DNA of 64,000 nucleotides from Mucilaginibacter flavus (GCF_030409315.1 NZ_JAUFPS010000008.1:43050-107049), one strand, 5' to 3'; positions 54,824-63,769 are shown, counted from the first letter of the stretch. The notes: generated by a model not told the origin, from the sequence alone. Numbers and translations: made by a program.

Positions 54824-54907
54824 GCAGTGGTCAGTGGGCAGTGGGCAGTGGGCAGTGGGCAGTGGGCAGTGGGCAGTGGGCAGTGGGCAGTGGGCAGTGG
54901 GCAGTGG
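54824..54907. repeat. Twelve-copy GCAGTGG heptamer array
   Basis: Twelve contiguous 7-nt units, eleven GCAGTGG and one TCAGTGG (second position). It begins at the base after the MBL gene stop codon. The remainder to 55090 is AT-rich and holds no gene; it includes TTTCTGAACCAGAATTTAT, which resembles GTCTGAACCGGGATT near 63880. Confidence 0.95.
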
Positions 54908-55090
54908 GGAATTCGATTTGAGGGGGCTTTGTTTTGATTATTTATTTTTTTCTGAACCAGAATTTATCGAATTAAAGAATTATTAAAATTTTCTGAAATC
55001 AGATTTACCATACTCCCACGAGCCGGGTGCGCGGGAGAAAGTTTATAAAATTCGATACGATTTTTCCTAACTTGTCAGGCTATTTTCACT

Positions 55091-55188
55091 GCAAACTGCA
55101 AACTGCAAACTGCAAACTGCAAACTGCAAACTGCAAACTGCAAACTGCAAACCGCAAACTCACCACTCACCACTCACCACTCACCACT
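55091..55188. repeat. Compound heptamer array (GCAAACT)10 (CACCACT)4
   Basis: Fourteen contiguous 7-nt units in one register: ten GCAAACT (one GCAAACC) followed by four CACCACT. The last 15 nt are inside the minus-strand XRE gene and encode its final residues and stop. Confidence 0.95.
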
Positions 55189-55383
55189 ATATTCCAATAT
55201 ATCTCCCGGCTGGCAGCCGAGCGCTTTGCAGATGGCATCGAGGGTTTCGATACGGATAGCTTTGGCTTTACCTGTTTTTAGGATAGATAGATTGGATATG
55301 GTGATCCCTACCCTATCGCTCAATTCATTTAGCGACATTTTACGGCGCGCCATCATCACATCAAGATTAATTATTATAGGCAT
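55174..55383 (-). CDS. XRE-family regulator paired with DUF2975
   Basis: 69 residues, a single Cro/CI-type HTH: MMARRKMSLNELSDRVGI, TISNLSILKTGKAKAIRI as turn and recognition helix, then LDAICKALGCQPGDILEY. It starts 2 nt after the DUF2975 stop, a common two-gene operon. The last residues SGEW and the TGA are read from the CACCACT array. The protein probably regulates its own operon. Confidence 0.88.
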   Translation of the reverse strand: MPIIINLDVMMARRKMSLNELSDRVGITISNLSILKTGKAKAIRIETLDAICKALGCQPGDILEYSGEW

Positions 55384-55385
55384 GG

Positions 55386-56033
55386 TTAAATAATCAATGC
55401 TTGTTCTTCTTTTAACTTAGCGCCCTGTTTAAAAGCTTCGGCAATAATAAACACAAGGATAGCCATGATGAGCGATCCAAAATCAAATGTGGATACATTG
55501 ACAACTTTAAGCCCTCCCTGGGTTAATATGGATTGTTGGTAATATGCCAGTTGCTGTTGGGCGAAATCAACCAGGCTAAACAGCAACAATAACATGCCTG
55601 TATTGCTGATCACTTTAATGCAGGCCCGGTTAAACATGGTCCCGTCTGCAATTTGCTTTATTACCCTATTGGTGTTAACAGCTACTTTAATTACTATGAT
55701 AAATAACGCCAAACTGAAAATCCATTTTAGCCCGGTAAGTACGTATGGTATGGCAATCTTATCGGTATTTACCCGTAAATCGGCGGTAATGTTTACGTTT
55801 TCGAGCAGGTATTTATCGCTTATTTTTATTTTACCTTCATCATTATGTGTTAAAACACTCCCATCGAAAACAGCCGGCATGACCTCCGACTGCCTGAAAC
55901 TGCCATCGCTTACATTTTTAACGTCGCCGTAGCCTTCCTTAAAACCTTCTAAGCCTCCGGCAATCAGTCCCTTTAATAATAATGCGCCAAACACAATATA
56001 AACCATTATTTGCAGGCTGCGGATCTTTTTCAT
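55386..56033 (-). CDS. DUF2975 membrane protein
   Basis: 215 residues with four hydrophobic segments: LQIMVYIVFGALLLKGLIAG, LKWIFSLALFIIVIKVAV, VISNTGMLLLLFSLVDFAQ and LIMAILVFIIAEAFKQG. A long soluble loop (about 35-100) lies between the first two. The layout is typical of DUF2975 proteins encoded with a small XRE regulator, as here. Function is not established. It is the first gene of the operon. Confidence 0.85.
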   Translation of the reverse strand: MKKIRSLQIMVYIVFGALLLKGLIAGGLEGFKEGYGDVKNVSDGSFRQSEVMPAVFDGSVLTHNDEGKIKISDKYLLENVNITADLRVNTDKIAIPYVLTGLKWIFSLALFIIVIKVAVNTNRVIKQIADGTMFNRACIKVISNTGMLLLLFSLVDFAQQQLAYYQQSILTQGGLKVVNVSTFDFGSLIMAILVFIIAEAFKQGAKLKEEQALII

Positions 56034-56436
56034 TTTATTGCTTTTTATTTAAGTCAAAGCAAATTAATATTTATTAAAGATCAAAATTTATTTATTGATT
56101 TACAATAAATATTGATTGAATTACAAACCAACTTTATTCACATACTTTAATATGGATGATATAAAATTTATAAAAACATAATTTGGAGAAAAATCGTAAT
56201 AACAGCTTATAAAGCCTGTTAAATAGTACAGCGAAATTGATGTGGGAGGCTGGGTTACCAAACACCAAATTTACATAGTGTTTTACGAACACCACAAAAA
56301 CCATACCGCTTGCAGATTTCAACAATTTTTATATTAAAATAGCATAAATTTAGAAACATAAATTTTCAAACAATTGACAATCAATATATTATAAACAAAT
56401 TTTATAGCTTATTTTTTTTGAAAATAGACGCTTCAA
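56034..56436. other. AT-rich region upstream of rpoD, no gene seen
   Basis: About 400 nt, A/T-rich, without a convincing frame. It presumably carries the DUF2975 promoter (leftward) and upstream elements of the rpoD promoter. Confidence 0.5.
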
Positions 56437-56468
56437 TTGCAATTTTTTACAACATTTTTATAACTTTG
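56437..56468 (+). promoter_or_regulatory. Promoter of rpoD
   Basis: TTG (56437-56439), 21-nt spacer, TAACTTTG (56461-56468), an exact TAnnTTTG box. The ATG is 46 nt downstream. This is one of the clearest house-keeping promoters in the window. Confidence 0.7.
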
Positions 56469-56514
56469 GACGTTCTGTAATTAAATAGAAAGGACAGAGA
56501 GGTTTAATAAATAG

Positions 56515-57375
56515 ATGAGACAACTCAAAATAACGCAATCCATTACCAATCGCGAATCACAGTCGCTTGATAAGTATCTTCACGAGATTGGTAAAGTTGA
56601 TCTGATAACAGCCGAAGAAGAAGTAATATTAGCCCAAAAAATTCGTGAGGGCGACCAGGCGGCATTGGAGCGTTTAACAAAAACCAACCTTCGCTTTGTT
56701 GTTTCTGTAGCCAAACAATATCAAAATCAAGGCCTTACCCTTGGCGATTTGATAAACGAAGGCAACCTTGGTTTAATTAAAGCCGCTAAACGCTTTGACG
56801 AAACCAAAGGTTTTAAGTTTATCTCCTACGCCGTATGGTGGATTCGCCAGTCTATTTTACAAGCCATTGCCGAGCAATCGCGCATTGTGCGTTTACCTTT
56901 AAACCAGGTAGGTTCCTTAAGCAAAATAAGCAAGGCTTTTTCCAAGCTGGAGCAGGAGTATGAGCGTGAGCCATCGCCAGAAGAATTGGCAGATATTTTA
57001 GAAACCACGGTCGACAAGATTTCTGACACATTGAGTAACTCTGGTCGCCATGTATCTATGGATGCACCATTTGTACAGGGCGAAGAAAATACATTATTAG
57101 ATGTATTGGAAAACCACGAGCCTAATACAGATTCGATGCTCATCAACGAATCGTTATCTGAAGAGATCAAACGCTCGTTATCAACCTTAACAGAGCGCGA
57201 ACGCGAAATCATTATATTATTTTTCGGTTTAAGCACCAATCACCCGTTGTCATTAGAGGAAATTGGTGAAAAATTTAACCTTACCCGCGAACGTGTGCGC
57301 CAAATTAAGGACAAAGCACTACAACGTTTACGCCACACCTCAAGAAGCAAAATTTTGAAATCTTATTTGGGATAG
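56515..57375 (+). CDS. rpoD: Primary RNA polymerase sigma factor (Bacteroidota type)
   Basis: 286 residues: Bacteroidota primary sigma factors lack region 1.1, and this one starts at region 1.2 ([21 protein letters not shown]). Region 2 has [40 protein letters not shown] and [19 protein letters not shown]. Region 3 follows, and region 4 has [15 protein letters not shown] and [20 protein letters not shown]. It recognises the -33 TTTG / -7 TAnnTTTG promoters found here. A terminator follows directly. Confidence 0.96.
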   Translation: MRQLKITQSITNRESQSLDKYLHEIGKVDLITAEEEVILAQKIREGDQAALERLTKTNLRFVVSVAKQYQNQGLTLGDLINEGNLGLIKAAKRFDETKGFKFISYAVWWIRQSILQAIAEQSRIVRLPLNQVGSLSKISKAFSKLEQEYEREPSPEELADILETTVDKISDTLSNSGRHVSMDAPFVQGEENTLLDVLENHEPNTDSMLINESLSEEIKRSLSTLTEREREIIILFFGLSTNHPLSLEEIGEKFNLTRERVRQIKDKALQRLRHTSRSKILKSYLG

Positions 57376-57396
57376 AGAATCTCCCCAATAAGTTTG

Positions 57397-57426
57397 AAAG
57401 CCATCGGTGACGCCGATGGCTTTTTT
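57397..57426 (+). terminator. Terminator of rpoD
   Basis: AAAGCCATCGG, 5-nt loop, CCGATGGCTTT followed by TTT; 22 nt past the stop codon. Confidence 0.9.
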
Positions 57427-57565
57427 GTTAGAATCTTTTATGTATTTTGTTCTTATTGTCGATTCTGTTAAATAATCAACAAAATTGCATAAGCCATAAA
57501 CGAGAATTAAAAAAACTCCAATTTTCAATTCAAAGATTGAATAGCAAAATAAGATTAAAGAAGCT
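57427..57565. other. AT-rich spacer left of the 70-bp repeat
   Basis: No supported gene. A minus-strand frame open across 57340-57756 covers this spacer and the repeat; it is hydrophobic but overlaps the rpoD end and is built largely from repeats, so it is not called. Confidence 0.4.
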
Positions 57566-57775
57566 ATTCCAATGAAATAGAATAAAAAAAGAGATATTCT
57601 AATCAAAGAGAATAAAATGGAATTAGAATATCTATATTCCAATATAATAGAATTAGGAGTTATATATTCCAATATTAGTTCATGGAATAGAATTAGAATA
57701 TTCATATTCCAATGAAATAGAATTAAATATTTCATTATTCCATTTTTAAAAAACAAAATGGAATTAAAAATTCTA
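57566..57775. repeat. Degenerate 70-bp tandem repeat, three copies
   Basis: ATTCY-AAT words start at 57566, 57596, 57636, 57666, 57706 and about 57737, spaced 30, 40, 30, 40 and 31 nt. This is a 70-bp period made of a 30- and a 40-nt half. Each unit starts like ATTCCAATGAAATAGAAT and ends like GGAATTAGAATAT. It is extremely A/T-rich and lies just ahead of the Fic gene. Confidence 0.8.
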
Positions 57776-57888
57776 ATCTAATTCTATCTCGATTAAAAAA
57801 TTAATAAATAGAAGATTACTTTACACAATTAACTATTCTAATTTGAATCGAAAGAATGGAATAAGTATATTTAAAAAAAAATAAAAAC

Positions 57889-58983
57889 TTGAAAAAGCAA
57901 CCTTATATACCTCCAATCTTACCCCCTCAGATTGATTATGGAAAATTAGTCCGGTGTTTATCAGAAGCAAATAGAGCATTAGGAGAATTAAAGGGATTAT
58001 TGGCATTGATCCCTAATCAGAGTATTTTAGTAAGCCCCTTGTTAACAAAAGAAGCCGTCGCAAGCTCCAAAATAGAAGGAACCCAAGCTACAATTGAAGA
58101 AGTTTTCAAATATGAAGCGGAAGGAAAAAAAACAGAAAATGACGCTAAAGAGAGAGATATACGCGAAATTATTAATTATAGACAAGCTATCGAATTTGCA
58201 ACCAAACTTTTAGAAAAAAAACCTTTAGGAGAAAATTTCGTGAAACAACTTCATGAAATCTTGTTAAAATCTGTGAGAGGCACCAATAAAGACAGAGGCA
58301 ATTTTAGGAGAATCCCTGTGTTTATTGGTAAACCAGGCGCAACTATAGATTCGGCAATTTATATCCCGCCACCAGCCAATGAATTGACCACGTTAATAAG
58401 TAACTGGGAAAAATATATAAATTCGGAAGACGAACCCGATATTTTAGTCCAAATAGCAATAGCGCATTATCAATTCGAAGCTATACATCCATTTTTAGAT
58501 GGAAATGGAAGGATCGGTCGACTATTAATTCCGATAATGTTATATCAAAAAAACATATTAAGTTATCCAATATTGTACATCAGCGAATATTTTGAAAGAA
58601 ATAAAGAAGCATATTACCACAACCTCAGATTAGTTGATGAAAATTCAGATTGGATTGCTTGGATTACTTACTTTATTAAATCCATTAGTGTACAAGCAGA
58701 AGACACCAAAAATAAAGTAAATAAAATGCTTGACCTATATAAGGATATCAAAGACAGTTTGAGTGTTTTTGGTTCAACGTATGGAATAGCATTGCTTGAT
58801 ATTATATTCGCCAATCCTGTGGTTTCTTTTTCTTTGATTAAAGAGCACATAAACACTAAAAGCCCTCAAACTATTTATAATCTTTTGGAAAAATTTCAAA
58901 GCGAAAACATCTTAATAGAAATTACCGGAGGGGCGAGAAATAGAGTATATGTGTTTAAGATGCTAATGGATATCATAAAGTAG
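57889..58983 (+). CDS. Fic-domain AMP-transferase, class II
   Basis: 364 residues, start TTG (no in-frame ATG fits better; the frame begins KKQPYIPPILPPQIDYGKL). An N-terminal inhibitory helix SSKIEGT at about 59-65 fits the (S/T)xxxE(G/N) motif. The Fic motif HPFLDGNGRIGR, near residue 200, is complete. A C-terminal winged-helix-like part (about 295-360, NTKSPQTIYNLLEKFQSENIL) follows. It transfers AMP to a hydroxyl of a target protein, held off by its own Glu. Codon use is A/T- and AGA-rich, unlike neighbours, and a repeat precedes it: signs of horizontal gain. No antitoxin-like partner is needed in this class. Confidence 0.92.
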   Translation: MKKQPYIPPILPPQIDYGKLVRCLSEANRALGELKGLLALIPNQSILVSPLLTKEAVASSKIEGTQATIEEVFKYEAEGKKTENDAKERDIREIINYRQAIEFATKLLEKKPLGENFVKQLHEILLKSVRGTNKDRGNFRRIPVFIGKPGATIDSAIYIPPPANELTTLISNWEKYINSEDEPDILVQIAIAHYQFEAIHPFLDGNGRIGRLLIPIMLYQKNILSYPILYISEYFERNKEAYYHNLRLVDENSDWIAWITYFIKSISVQAEDTKNKVNKMLDLYKDIKDSLSVFGSTYGIALLDIIFANPVVSFSLIKEHINTKSPQTIYNLLEKFQSENILIEITGGARNRVYVFKMLMDIIK

Positions 58984-59322
58984 TTCATTTCTTACCACAT
59001 TTGATCTGTATTATCTAAAAACTTGCGAAGCGACGAGATATAAAGTTGAGATTTAAGCATCCTACTTAGATCGCAACCTTTTTGTTTAAATGCATCATTT
59101 ATTTGTTAACGCGAGTTTAGTGTAGCGTAAATCGTGGTTAATACTACATAAGTGAGCAGCTTATGTTACAGTTTACTCCCCCATATAGGGCAGCTGAAAG
59201 CTGCAACCTTATTACTCACAAGCTGAAAGTTGAAGCGTAGAACGTATTTTTTAAAATTACTCTCCCCTTAAAATTTAATTCCTCAATTCACGTTATTCAG
59301 CTAACCTGTCATAATTAACTGA
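58984..59322. other. Spacer with hairpins, no gene seen
   Basis: Two small hairpins: ACATAAG/CTTATGT at 59146-59166 and GCAGCT-GAA-AGCTGC at 59190-59204, the latter echoed by AAGCTGAAAGTTG 30 nt on. AACTTGCGAAG near 59020 recurs in the terminator at 63840. Probably an interspersed repeat block. Confidence 0.5.
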
Positions 59323-59625
59323 ATGAACAACACCATCAGAATCACCTGGTACTTTTATAAATCCTTAATTATATGGAGCCTGCTGGTTTCATTTTTTGCT
59401 ATTTACTACGTATTTGAAGGGCAGTTAAATATCGCGTTAGCTTTTATAATCAAAATTTTCGGTTACGTATCTGTACTTGGAGTTCGGTATTTAAACTACA
59501 ATTCAACCAAAACAAACTTCTATTTCCGTAACGCGGGTTACAGCATCAACCGTTTGTATGTGTACACTTTCAGTTTTGATTTTCTCATATTCACAATCCT
59601 AATCTTCTTATCAACCATTCGCTAA
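59323..59625 (+). CDS. Small membrane protein, probable partner of ABC ATPase
   Basis: 100 residues with three hydrophobic helices: SLIIWSLLVSFFAIYYVF, IALAFIIKIFGYVSVLGV and the last LYVYTFSFDFLIFTILIFL. The loop NFYFRNAGYSINRLYVYT resembles the coupling-helix region of ABC-2-type permeases (YRNLG..RLY). Its stop is 3 nt before the start of the ABC ATPase gene, so they are co-translated. A 100-residue permease would be unusually small and might need to oligomerise. Function unknown. Confidence 0.8.
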   Translation: MNNTIRITWYFYKSLIIWSLLVSFFAIYYVFEGQLNIALAFIIKIFGYVSVLGVRYLNYNSTKTNFYFRNAGYSINRLYVYTFSFDFLIFTILIFLSTIR

Positions 59626-59628
59626 ACC

Positions 59629-60294
59629 TTGGAGCCACTCATTTTAAAAACCGACAGTGTATTATTGGAATTTGACAACAGGAAAATTTTGCAGGATGTT
59701 TACCTGGAGTGCAAACAAGGCGAAGTAGTTGGCATTCTTGGCCGTAACGGTTGTGGCAAATCATCCCTGCTGCGCATTATATTTGGTACCCTTACCCCAG
59801 CCTATAAACACGTAAGTATCAGCGGCGAGTATATCAAAAAAGGCTATAAAAACATGCGTGTAGCCTATCTGCCGCAGCATAACTATCTGCCAAAAGGTAT
59901 CAAAATTAAAAACCTGGCTATGAATATTATTGACGACAGGTTTAATGACGATTTAGCCGCCCACCCCATCTATCGCGATTACCACAACAAAACGATAGCA
60001 GAACTATCCGGCGGCCAACTACGGCAACTGGAAATATTATTGGTGATTTACAGCAAAGCCGATTTTATTTTACTGGATGAACCTTTCACCCACATTTCGC
60101 CCATACAGGCCGAGGCGCTTAAAGTGATTATCAAACGATGCGCGCAGATAAAAGGCGTTATTTTAACAGATCACCAGTACTACAACATCCTTGACGTAAG
60201 CGACAGGATAATTCTGATCACCAACGGATATACCCGGCCAATTAAACATAAAGACGATTTGGTTACTTACGGCTATTTAAGCCATATCAATTAA
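59629..60294 (+). CDS. ABC transporter ATP-binding protein
   Basis: 221 residues starting at a TTG (59629; no upstream ATG, and the first in-frame ATG lies beyond Walker A). Walker A is GRNGCGKSSL, the Q-loop AYLPQHNYLP, the signature LSGGQLRQLE, Walker B FILLDEPF with catalytic Glu and the switch His in LTDHQYYN. It is a complete single ATPase. Its only neighbour that could supply a membrane part is the 100-residue protein upstream. A secreted protease and a secreted CBM48 protein follow, so an export role is possible but inference. Confidence 0.92.
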   Translation: MEPLILKTDSVLLEFDNRKILQDVYLECKQGEVVGILGRNGCGKSSLLRIIFGTLTPAYKHVSISGEYIKKGYKNMRVAYLPQHNYLPKGIKIKNLAMNIIDDRFNDDLAAHPIYRDYHNKTIAELSGGQLRQLEILLVIYSKADFILLDEPFTHISPIQAEALKVIIKRCAQIKGVILTDHQYYNILDVSDRIILITNGYTRPIKHKDDLVTYGYLSHIN

Positions 60295-60357
60295 TTCCAG
60301 CCTTCCTGTAACATATCCTCATTTAAACCTGTCTACTTATCATAAACCATCTATGAA

Positions 60358-61338
60358 ATGTACCGGCCCTGTTTATTTTTATTGATCCTTATTTTGATGG
60401 CAAGCCTGCAAACGGGGCAATGCACAGAAAAAGTATCGATAGGGGGCATTACTTTCAAAAATGCTATGCGCGGCCCCGATCCTGACCCTTCCGGAGATTT
60501 CAATACCGTGATAGTCCCCATAAAAAGGGCAGGCAACCTTATTATTGTGGAAGCGCAGATAGATACCCTCGCCGGCAATTTTGTGTTGGATACCGGTGCG
60601 CCTTACCTGGTGCTTAATGCCACCTATTTCCGCAACATGCGCAAAATTGATACCCAGGAACCGGCAGGTTTAAACGGGGCCGCATCTGAATCATTTACCA
60701 CCGCTGTTTTCAATTTTAATATTTTAGACATACACTACCCAAGGCTTACAGCGGATGTTACCGACCTATCGGCCATTGAAAACGGGCGGGGCGTTAAAAT
60801 ACTTGGTTTGCTGGGTACCCGGTTATTCAGCAAGTTTTCTATCACGGTTGATTTGTTCCGAAACACCTTATACATTCAAAAGCTTGATGCTGATGGTAAC
60901 GTACCTGTAGGTGAGCAGGCTTTTCACGAACCCTGGATGAAAACATCTTTCCGCTTTGCAAATGATGTAATTTTTATTAAAGGCACAGCCAATGGCGATA
61001 CCATGTGGTTTGCTTTTGATACCGGGGCCGAAAGTAATTTGATGGATTATGATCGCGCCCGCAAAATTTTACCCGGCATGCAGGTAATTAACCGATCAAA
61101 AACTACCGGAATTGGAGGCTCTGCATTTGAGGTGATCTATGCCCGGTTTGATACCCTGCTTATTGGCGATAGGCGTTTTATAAAAAACAGGGTATTGCTA
61201 ACCAGCCTGGAAAAAATGGGCAAGGCTTACGGGCATTCTGTTGACGGCATCCTTGGGTATGATTTTTTTATCCGGGGTGTCTTTAGCATCAACTTTGCTA
61301 AAAAAGAATTTGAAATGTACATTTACACTAACCAGTAG
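60358..61338 (+). CDS. Retropepsin-like aspartic protease, exported
   Basis: 326 residues with signal peptide (MYRPCLFLLILILMASLQTG). Two aspartyl-protease half-sites are present in one chain: NFVLDTGAPYLVLNATYF at about residue 79 and WFAFDTGAESNLMDYD near 221, each with a DTG. Hydrophobic-glycine motifs ILGLLGTRLF and DGILGYDFFI follow each. It is a two-domain pepsin-like arrangement of bacterial retropepsin modules. It probably cleaves or processes exported proteins in the periplasm. Only 1 nt separates it from the CBM48 protein gene. Confidence 0.88.
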   Translation: MYRPCLFLLILILMASLQTGQCTEKVSIGGITFKNAMRGPDPDPSGDFNTVIVPIKRAGNLIIVEAQIDTLAGNFVLDTGAPYLVLNATYFRNMRKIDTQEPAGLNGAASESFTTAVFNFNILDIHYPRLTADVTDLSAIENGRGVKILGLLGTRLFSKFSITVDLFRNTLYIQKLDADGNVPVGEQAFHEPWMKTSFRFANDVIFIKGTANGDTMWFAFDTGAESNLMDYDRARKILPGMQVINRSKTTGIGGSAFEVIYARFDTLLIGDRRFIKNRVLLTSLEKMGKAYGHSVDGILGYDFFIRGVFSINFAKKEFEMYIYTNQ

Positions 61339-61339
61339 T

Positions 61340-62779
61340 ATGAAAAAGTGCAGATCAGTCATCGTTTTATTCCTTTTGCTCTCGGGCTTTACGGTCGGGG
61401 CCCAAACCCGTAATTCGTTGGTTTTGGGTAAAGAGCATTTGATATTGATGCTTGATTTGAACTCATCAAAACCACAACTGGATACTATCCTGCTTAAAGC
61501 CGGTGTTAAAACCATCAATACCGCGGCCATTTTACATAACGATTTTACATCATTAACCAACGATGGCTGGAAACTGGCCAAACGAGAAAAAAATACGGTA
61601 ATCTTTAACCGCGCTTTAAAAGATTTAGATGTAAATCCGCAAAACCAGCCGGTACTTATCACTACCAACATAGCTCCTGATCATGGCATAAACCCCGGTG
61701 TACCCGGCTACCCGGATGAGGAAACATTTGGTATCAATAAGTTCATGAAACTTACTGTTTATGACCTGCCATCGGGCTTAACCCGTTTTTACCTGCCCGG
61801 TTTTTTAAAGGCAAAACGGGTGTTATTATCGGGCAGTTTCAATAACTGGAGTACGCTAAAAGGCACTATGTTAAAAACCGATAGCGGGTGGGTTACCGAT
61901 GCCAGACTGGCACCGGGCGTATACGAATACAAATACATTATTGATGGTCGCTGGCAACGCGATCGTGATAACCTGCAGCAACATGCCGATGGCTTTAACG
62001 ATGTGAACTCGGTTTATTATAAATACAACCATACGTTTACCCTTAAGGGATATGCTAATGCCAAAAAAGTGATGCTTGCAGGCAGTTTCAATAACTGGGA
62101 TGCCGGCAATATCTCACTTCAAAAAACAGGTAACGGCTGGCAAACCCGGTTTTACCTGCATGATGGTACACACACCTACCGCTTTTGGGTAGATGGTAAA
62201 TGGGTTACCGATCCTGCCAATCCTATCACGGTAAAAGACGCCGACGGGCACACAAATTCGGTATTAAACCTGGGCGAAACGGTAACCTTCAAACTAAACG
62301 GCCATACAGAGGCTAAAAAGGTTTACCTGGCAGGCAGTTTCAACAACTGGAAACCGGGAGAGATCCTGCTTAAAAAAACAGCCACGGGCTGGGCTATACC
62401 TATCATCGTTCCGCCCGGTAATTACGGTTATAAGTTTATTGTGGACGATAACTGGATAACAGACCCCGTAAATCCGCGTCACATTACCGAAGGCGGCATA
62501 TCCAACTCCTTCATCAGTATAAAACCTAACTACACTTTCAGGCTTGCCGGTTACGGAAACGCCAAAAGCGTACACATTGCCGGCAATTTTAATGATTGGG
62601 ACCCCGATGGCTTAGTGATGGATCATACCGGCAATGAGTGGACTATAAAAATGCACCTTAAGCAAGGCAAATACCGTTACAAATTCCTGGCGGATGGCAA
62701 ATGGCTCCTTGACCCCGCCAATAAACTATACGAGCAAAACGAACAGCATACCAGTAATTCATTTATTTGGATAGAGTGA
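61340..62779 (+). CDS. Secreted protein with four CBM48/AMPK-type glycogen-binding domains
   Basis: 479 residues from the ATG at 61340 with signal peptide (MKKCRSVIVLFLLLSGFTVG). The first 130 residues are unclassified. Four tandem CBM48/AMPK1 modules follow. Each has VxLxGSFNNW (RVLLSGSFNNWS, KVMLAGSFNNWD, KVYLAGSFNNWK, SVHIAGNFNDWD), a central Trp and a YxYKFxxDGKWxxD-like strand, so the sugar-binding Trp/Lys positions are conserved in most copies. Carbohydrate such as alpha-glucan is the likely ligand. No enzyme domain is visible. It is co-transcribed with the aspartic protease. A heptamer array begins 6 nt after its stop. Confidence 0.9.
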   Translation: MKKCRSVIVLFLLLSGFTVGAQTRNSLVLGKEHLILMLDLNSSKPQLDTILLKAGVKTINTAAILHNDFTSLTNDGWKLAKREKNTVIFNRALKDLDVNPQNQPVLITTNIAPDHGINPGVPGYPDEETFGINKFMKLTVYDLPSGLTRFYLPGFLKAKRVLLSGSFNNWSTLKGTMLKTDSGWVTDARLAPGVYEYKYIIDGRWQRDRDNLQQHADGFNDVNSVYYKYNHTFTLKGYANAKKVMLAGSFNNWDAGNISLQKTGNGWQTRFYLHDGTHTYRFWVDGKWVTDPANPITVKDADGHTNSVLNLGETVTFKLNGHTEAKKVYLAGSFNNWKPGEILLKKTATGWAIPIIVPPGNYGYKFIVDDNWITDPVNPRHITEGGISNSFISIKPNYTFRLAGYGNAKSVHIAGNFNDWDPDGLVMDHTGNEWTIKMHLKQGKYRYKFLADGKWLLDPANKLYEQNEQHTSNSFIWIE

Positions 62780-62785
62780 GGAAGA

Positions 62786-62941
62786 AGAGTCAAGAGGTTA
62801 GAATCAAGAGTCAAGATAGGAAGGGTTCAGGTGACTTAATTTAAAGACACTTTTTAATTTTACCGAAGTATTTCAGAAAAAACACTACAATTCGCTCAAA
62901 ATCAGTAAAAAAATCTTGATTCTTGACTCTTGTTTCTTGAT
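62786..62941. repeat. Spacer bracketed by inverted heptamer arrays
   Basis: Left array AGAGTCA, AGAGGTT, AGAATCA, AGAGTCA, AGATAGG (62786-62820); right array TCTTGAT, TCTTGAC, TCTTGTT, TCTTGAT (62914-62941), both in exact 7-nt register and mutually complementary. Nothing coding between them. Same family as 32232-32360 and 25990-26017. Confidence 0.85.
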
Positions 62942-62977
62942 TCTCCTCCCTATCTTAGCTAATAACACCAAAAAGCC

Positions 62978-63769
62978 ATGACTATTCCTATATACCAGGC
63001 CGATGCCTTTACTGATACTTTGTTTGGCGGTAATCCGGCGGCAATTTGTCCGCTTGAAAGCTGGTTGCCCGATGCCACCATGCAGAAGATAGCTATTGAA
63101 AACAACCTGGCCGAAACCGCTTTTTTTGTAAAGACCGAAACCGGATATAAACTGCGCTGGTTTACCCCCGAATATGAAATTGACCTTTGCGGCCATGCCA
63201 CCCTGGCATCGGCACATATATTATTTACCGAGCTTGGTTTTGAAGGTAATGAAATTCATTTTGAAACCCTAAAGGCCGGCACCCTGCATATTAAACGCGA
63301 TGGGGATAAATACACCATGAATTTTCCGTCGAGGCCGCCTATCCCAATAGAACCACCTTATGGCCTGGCCGAAGCTCTTGGAGAAAAACAACCAGTAGCA
63401 TTTTTAAGATCACGCGACTACTTTTTGGTTTATGAAAGCGAGCAGGATATTAAAGATCTTACGCCCGATTTTTATGCCCTATCAAAAATGGATACCGTAG
63501 GCGTTATAGCCACTGCCCCCGGCGATAATTCGGACTTCGTTTCCCGTTTCTTCGCGCCGGGCGCAGGGATTCCCGAAGATCCGGTAACGGGGTCGGCACA
63601 TTGTAACCTTATTCCCTACTGGGCAAAAATACTTGACAAAAGCAGCCTCCACGCCTACCAGATCTCGGCCCGCCGCGGCGAACTCTGGTGCGAACTTAAA
63701 GGTGACCGCGTACTCATGAGCGGCAAAGCCGTTACCTACTTAAAAGGAGAAATTTCTTTTGGTCATTAG
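62978..63769 (+). CDS. PhzF-family isomerase/epimerase
   Basis: 263 residues. The PhzF fold has the N-terminal YQADAFTDTLFGGNPAAICPL and the catalytic-Glu region ENNLAETAFFVK. LRWFTPEYEIDLCGHATLASAH and the second-half FFAPGAGIPEDPVTGSAHCNLIPYW follow. Family members isomerise small acids; phenazine synthesis is not implied here as no other phz gene is present. The last codons GH and the TAG stop overlap the CATTAGT heptamer array, so the C-terminus is shaped by the repeat. Confidence 0.92.
   Translation: MTIPIYQADAFTDTLFGGNPAAICPLESWLPDATMQKIAIENNLAETAFFVKTETGYKLRWFTPEYEIDLCGHATLASAHILFTELGFEGNEIHFETLKAGTLHIKRDGDKYTMNFPSRPPIPIEPPYGLAEALGEKQPVAFLRSRDYFLVYESEQDIKDLTPDFYALSKMDTVGVIATAPGDNSDFVSRFFAPGAGIPEDPVTGSAHCNLIPYWAKILDKSSLHAYQISARRGELWCELKGDRVLMSGKAVTYLKGEISFGH

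Noticed and set aside
54824..55188. CRISPR array
   Set aside because: Units are 7 nt and contiguous with no spacers; these are simple tandem arrays.
57340..57756. Minus-strand frame of 138 codons, hydrophobic
   Set aside because: It overlaps the rpoD 3' end and terminator and is largely made of the 70-bp repeat; more likely a by-product of skewed composition, though its openness is noted as odd.
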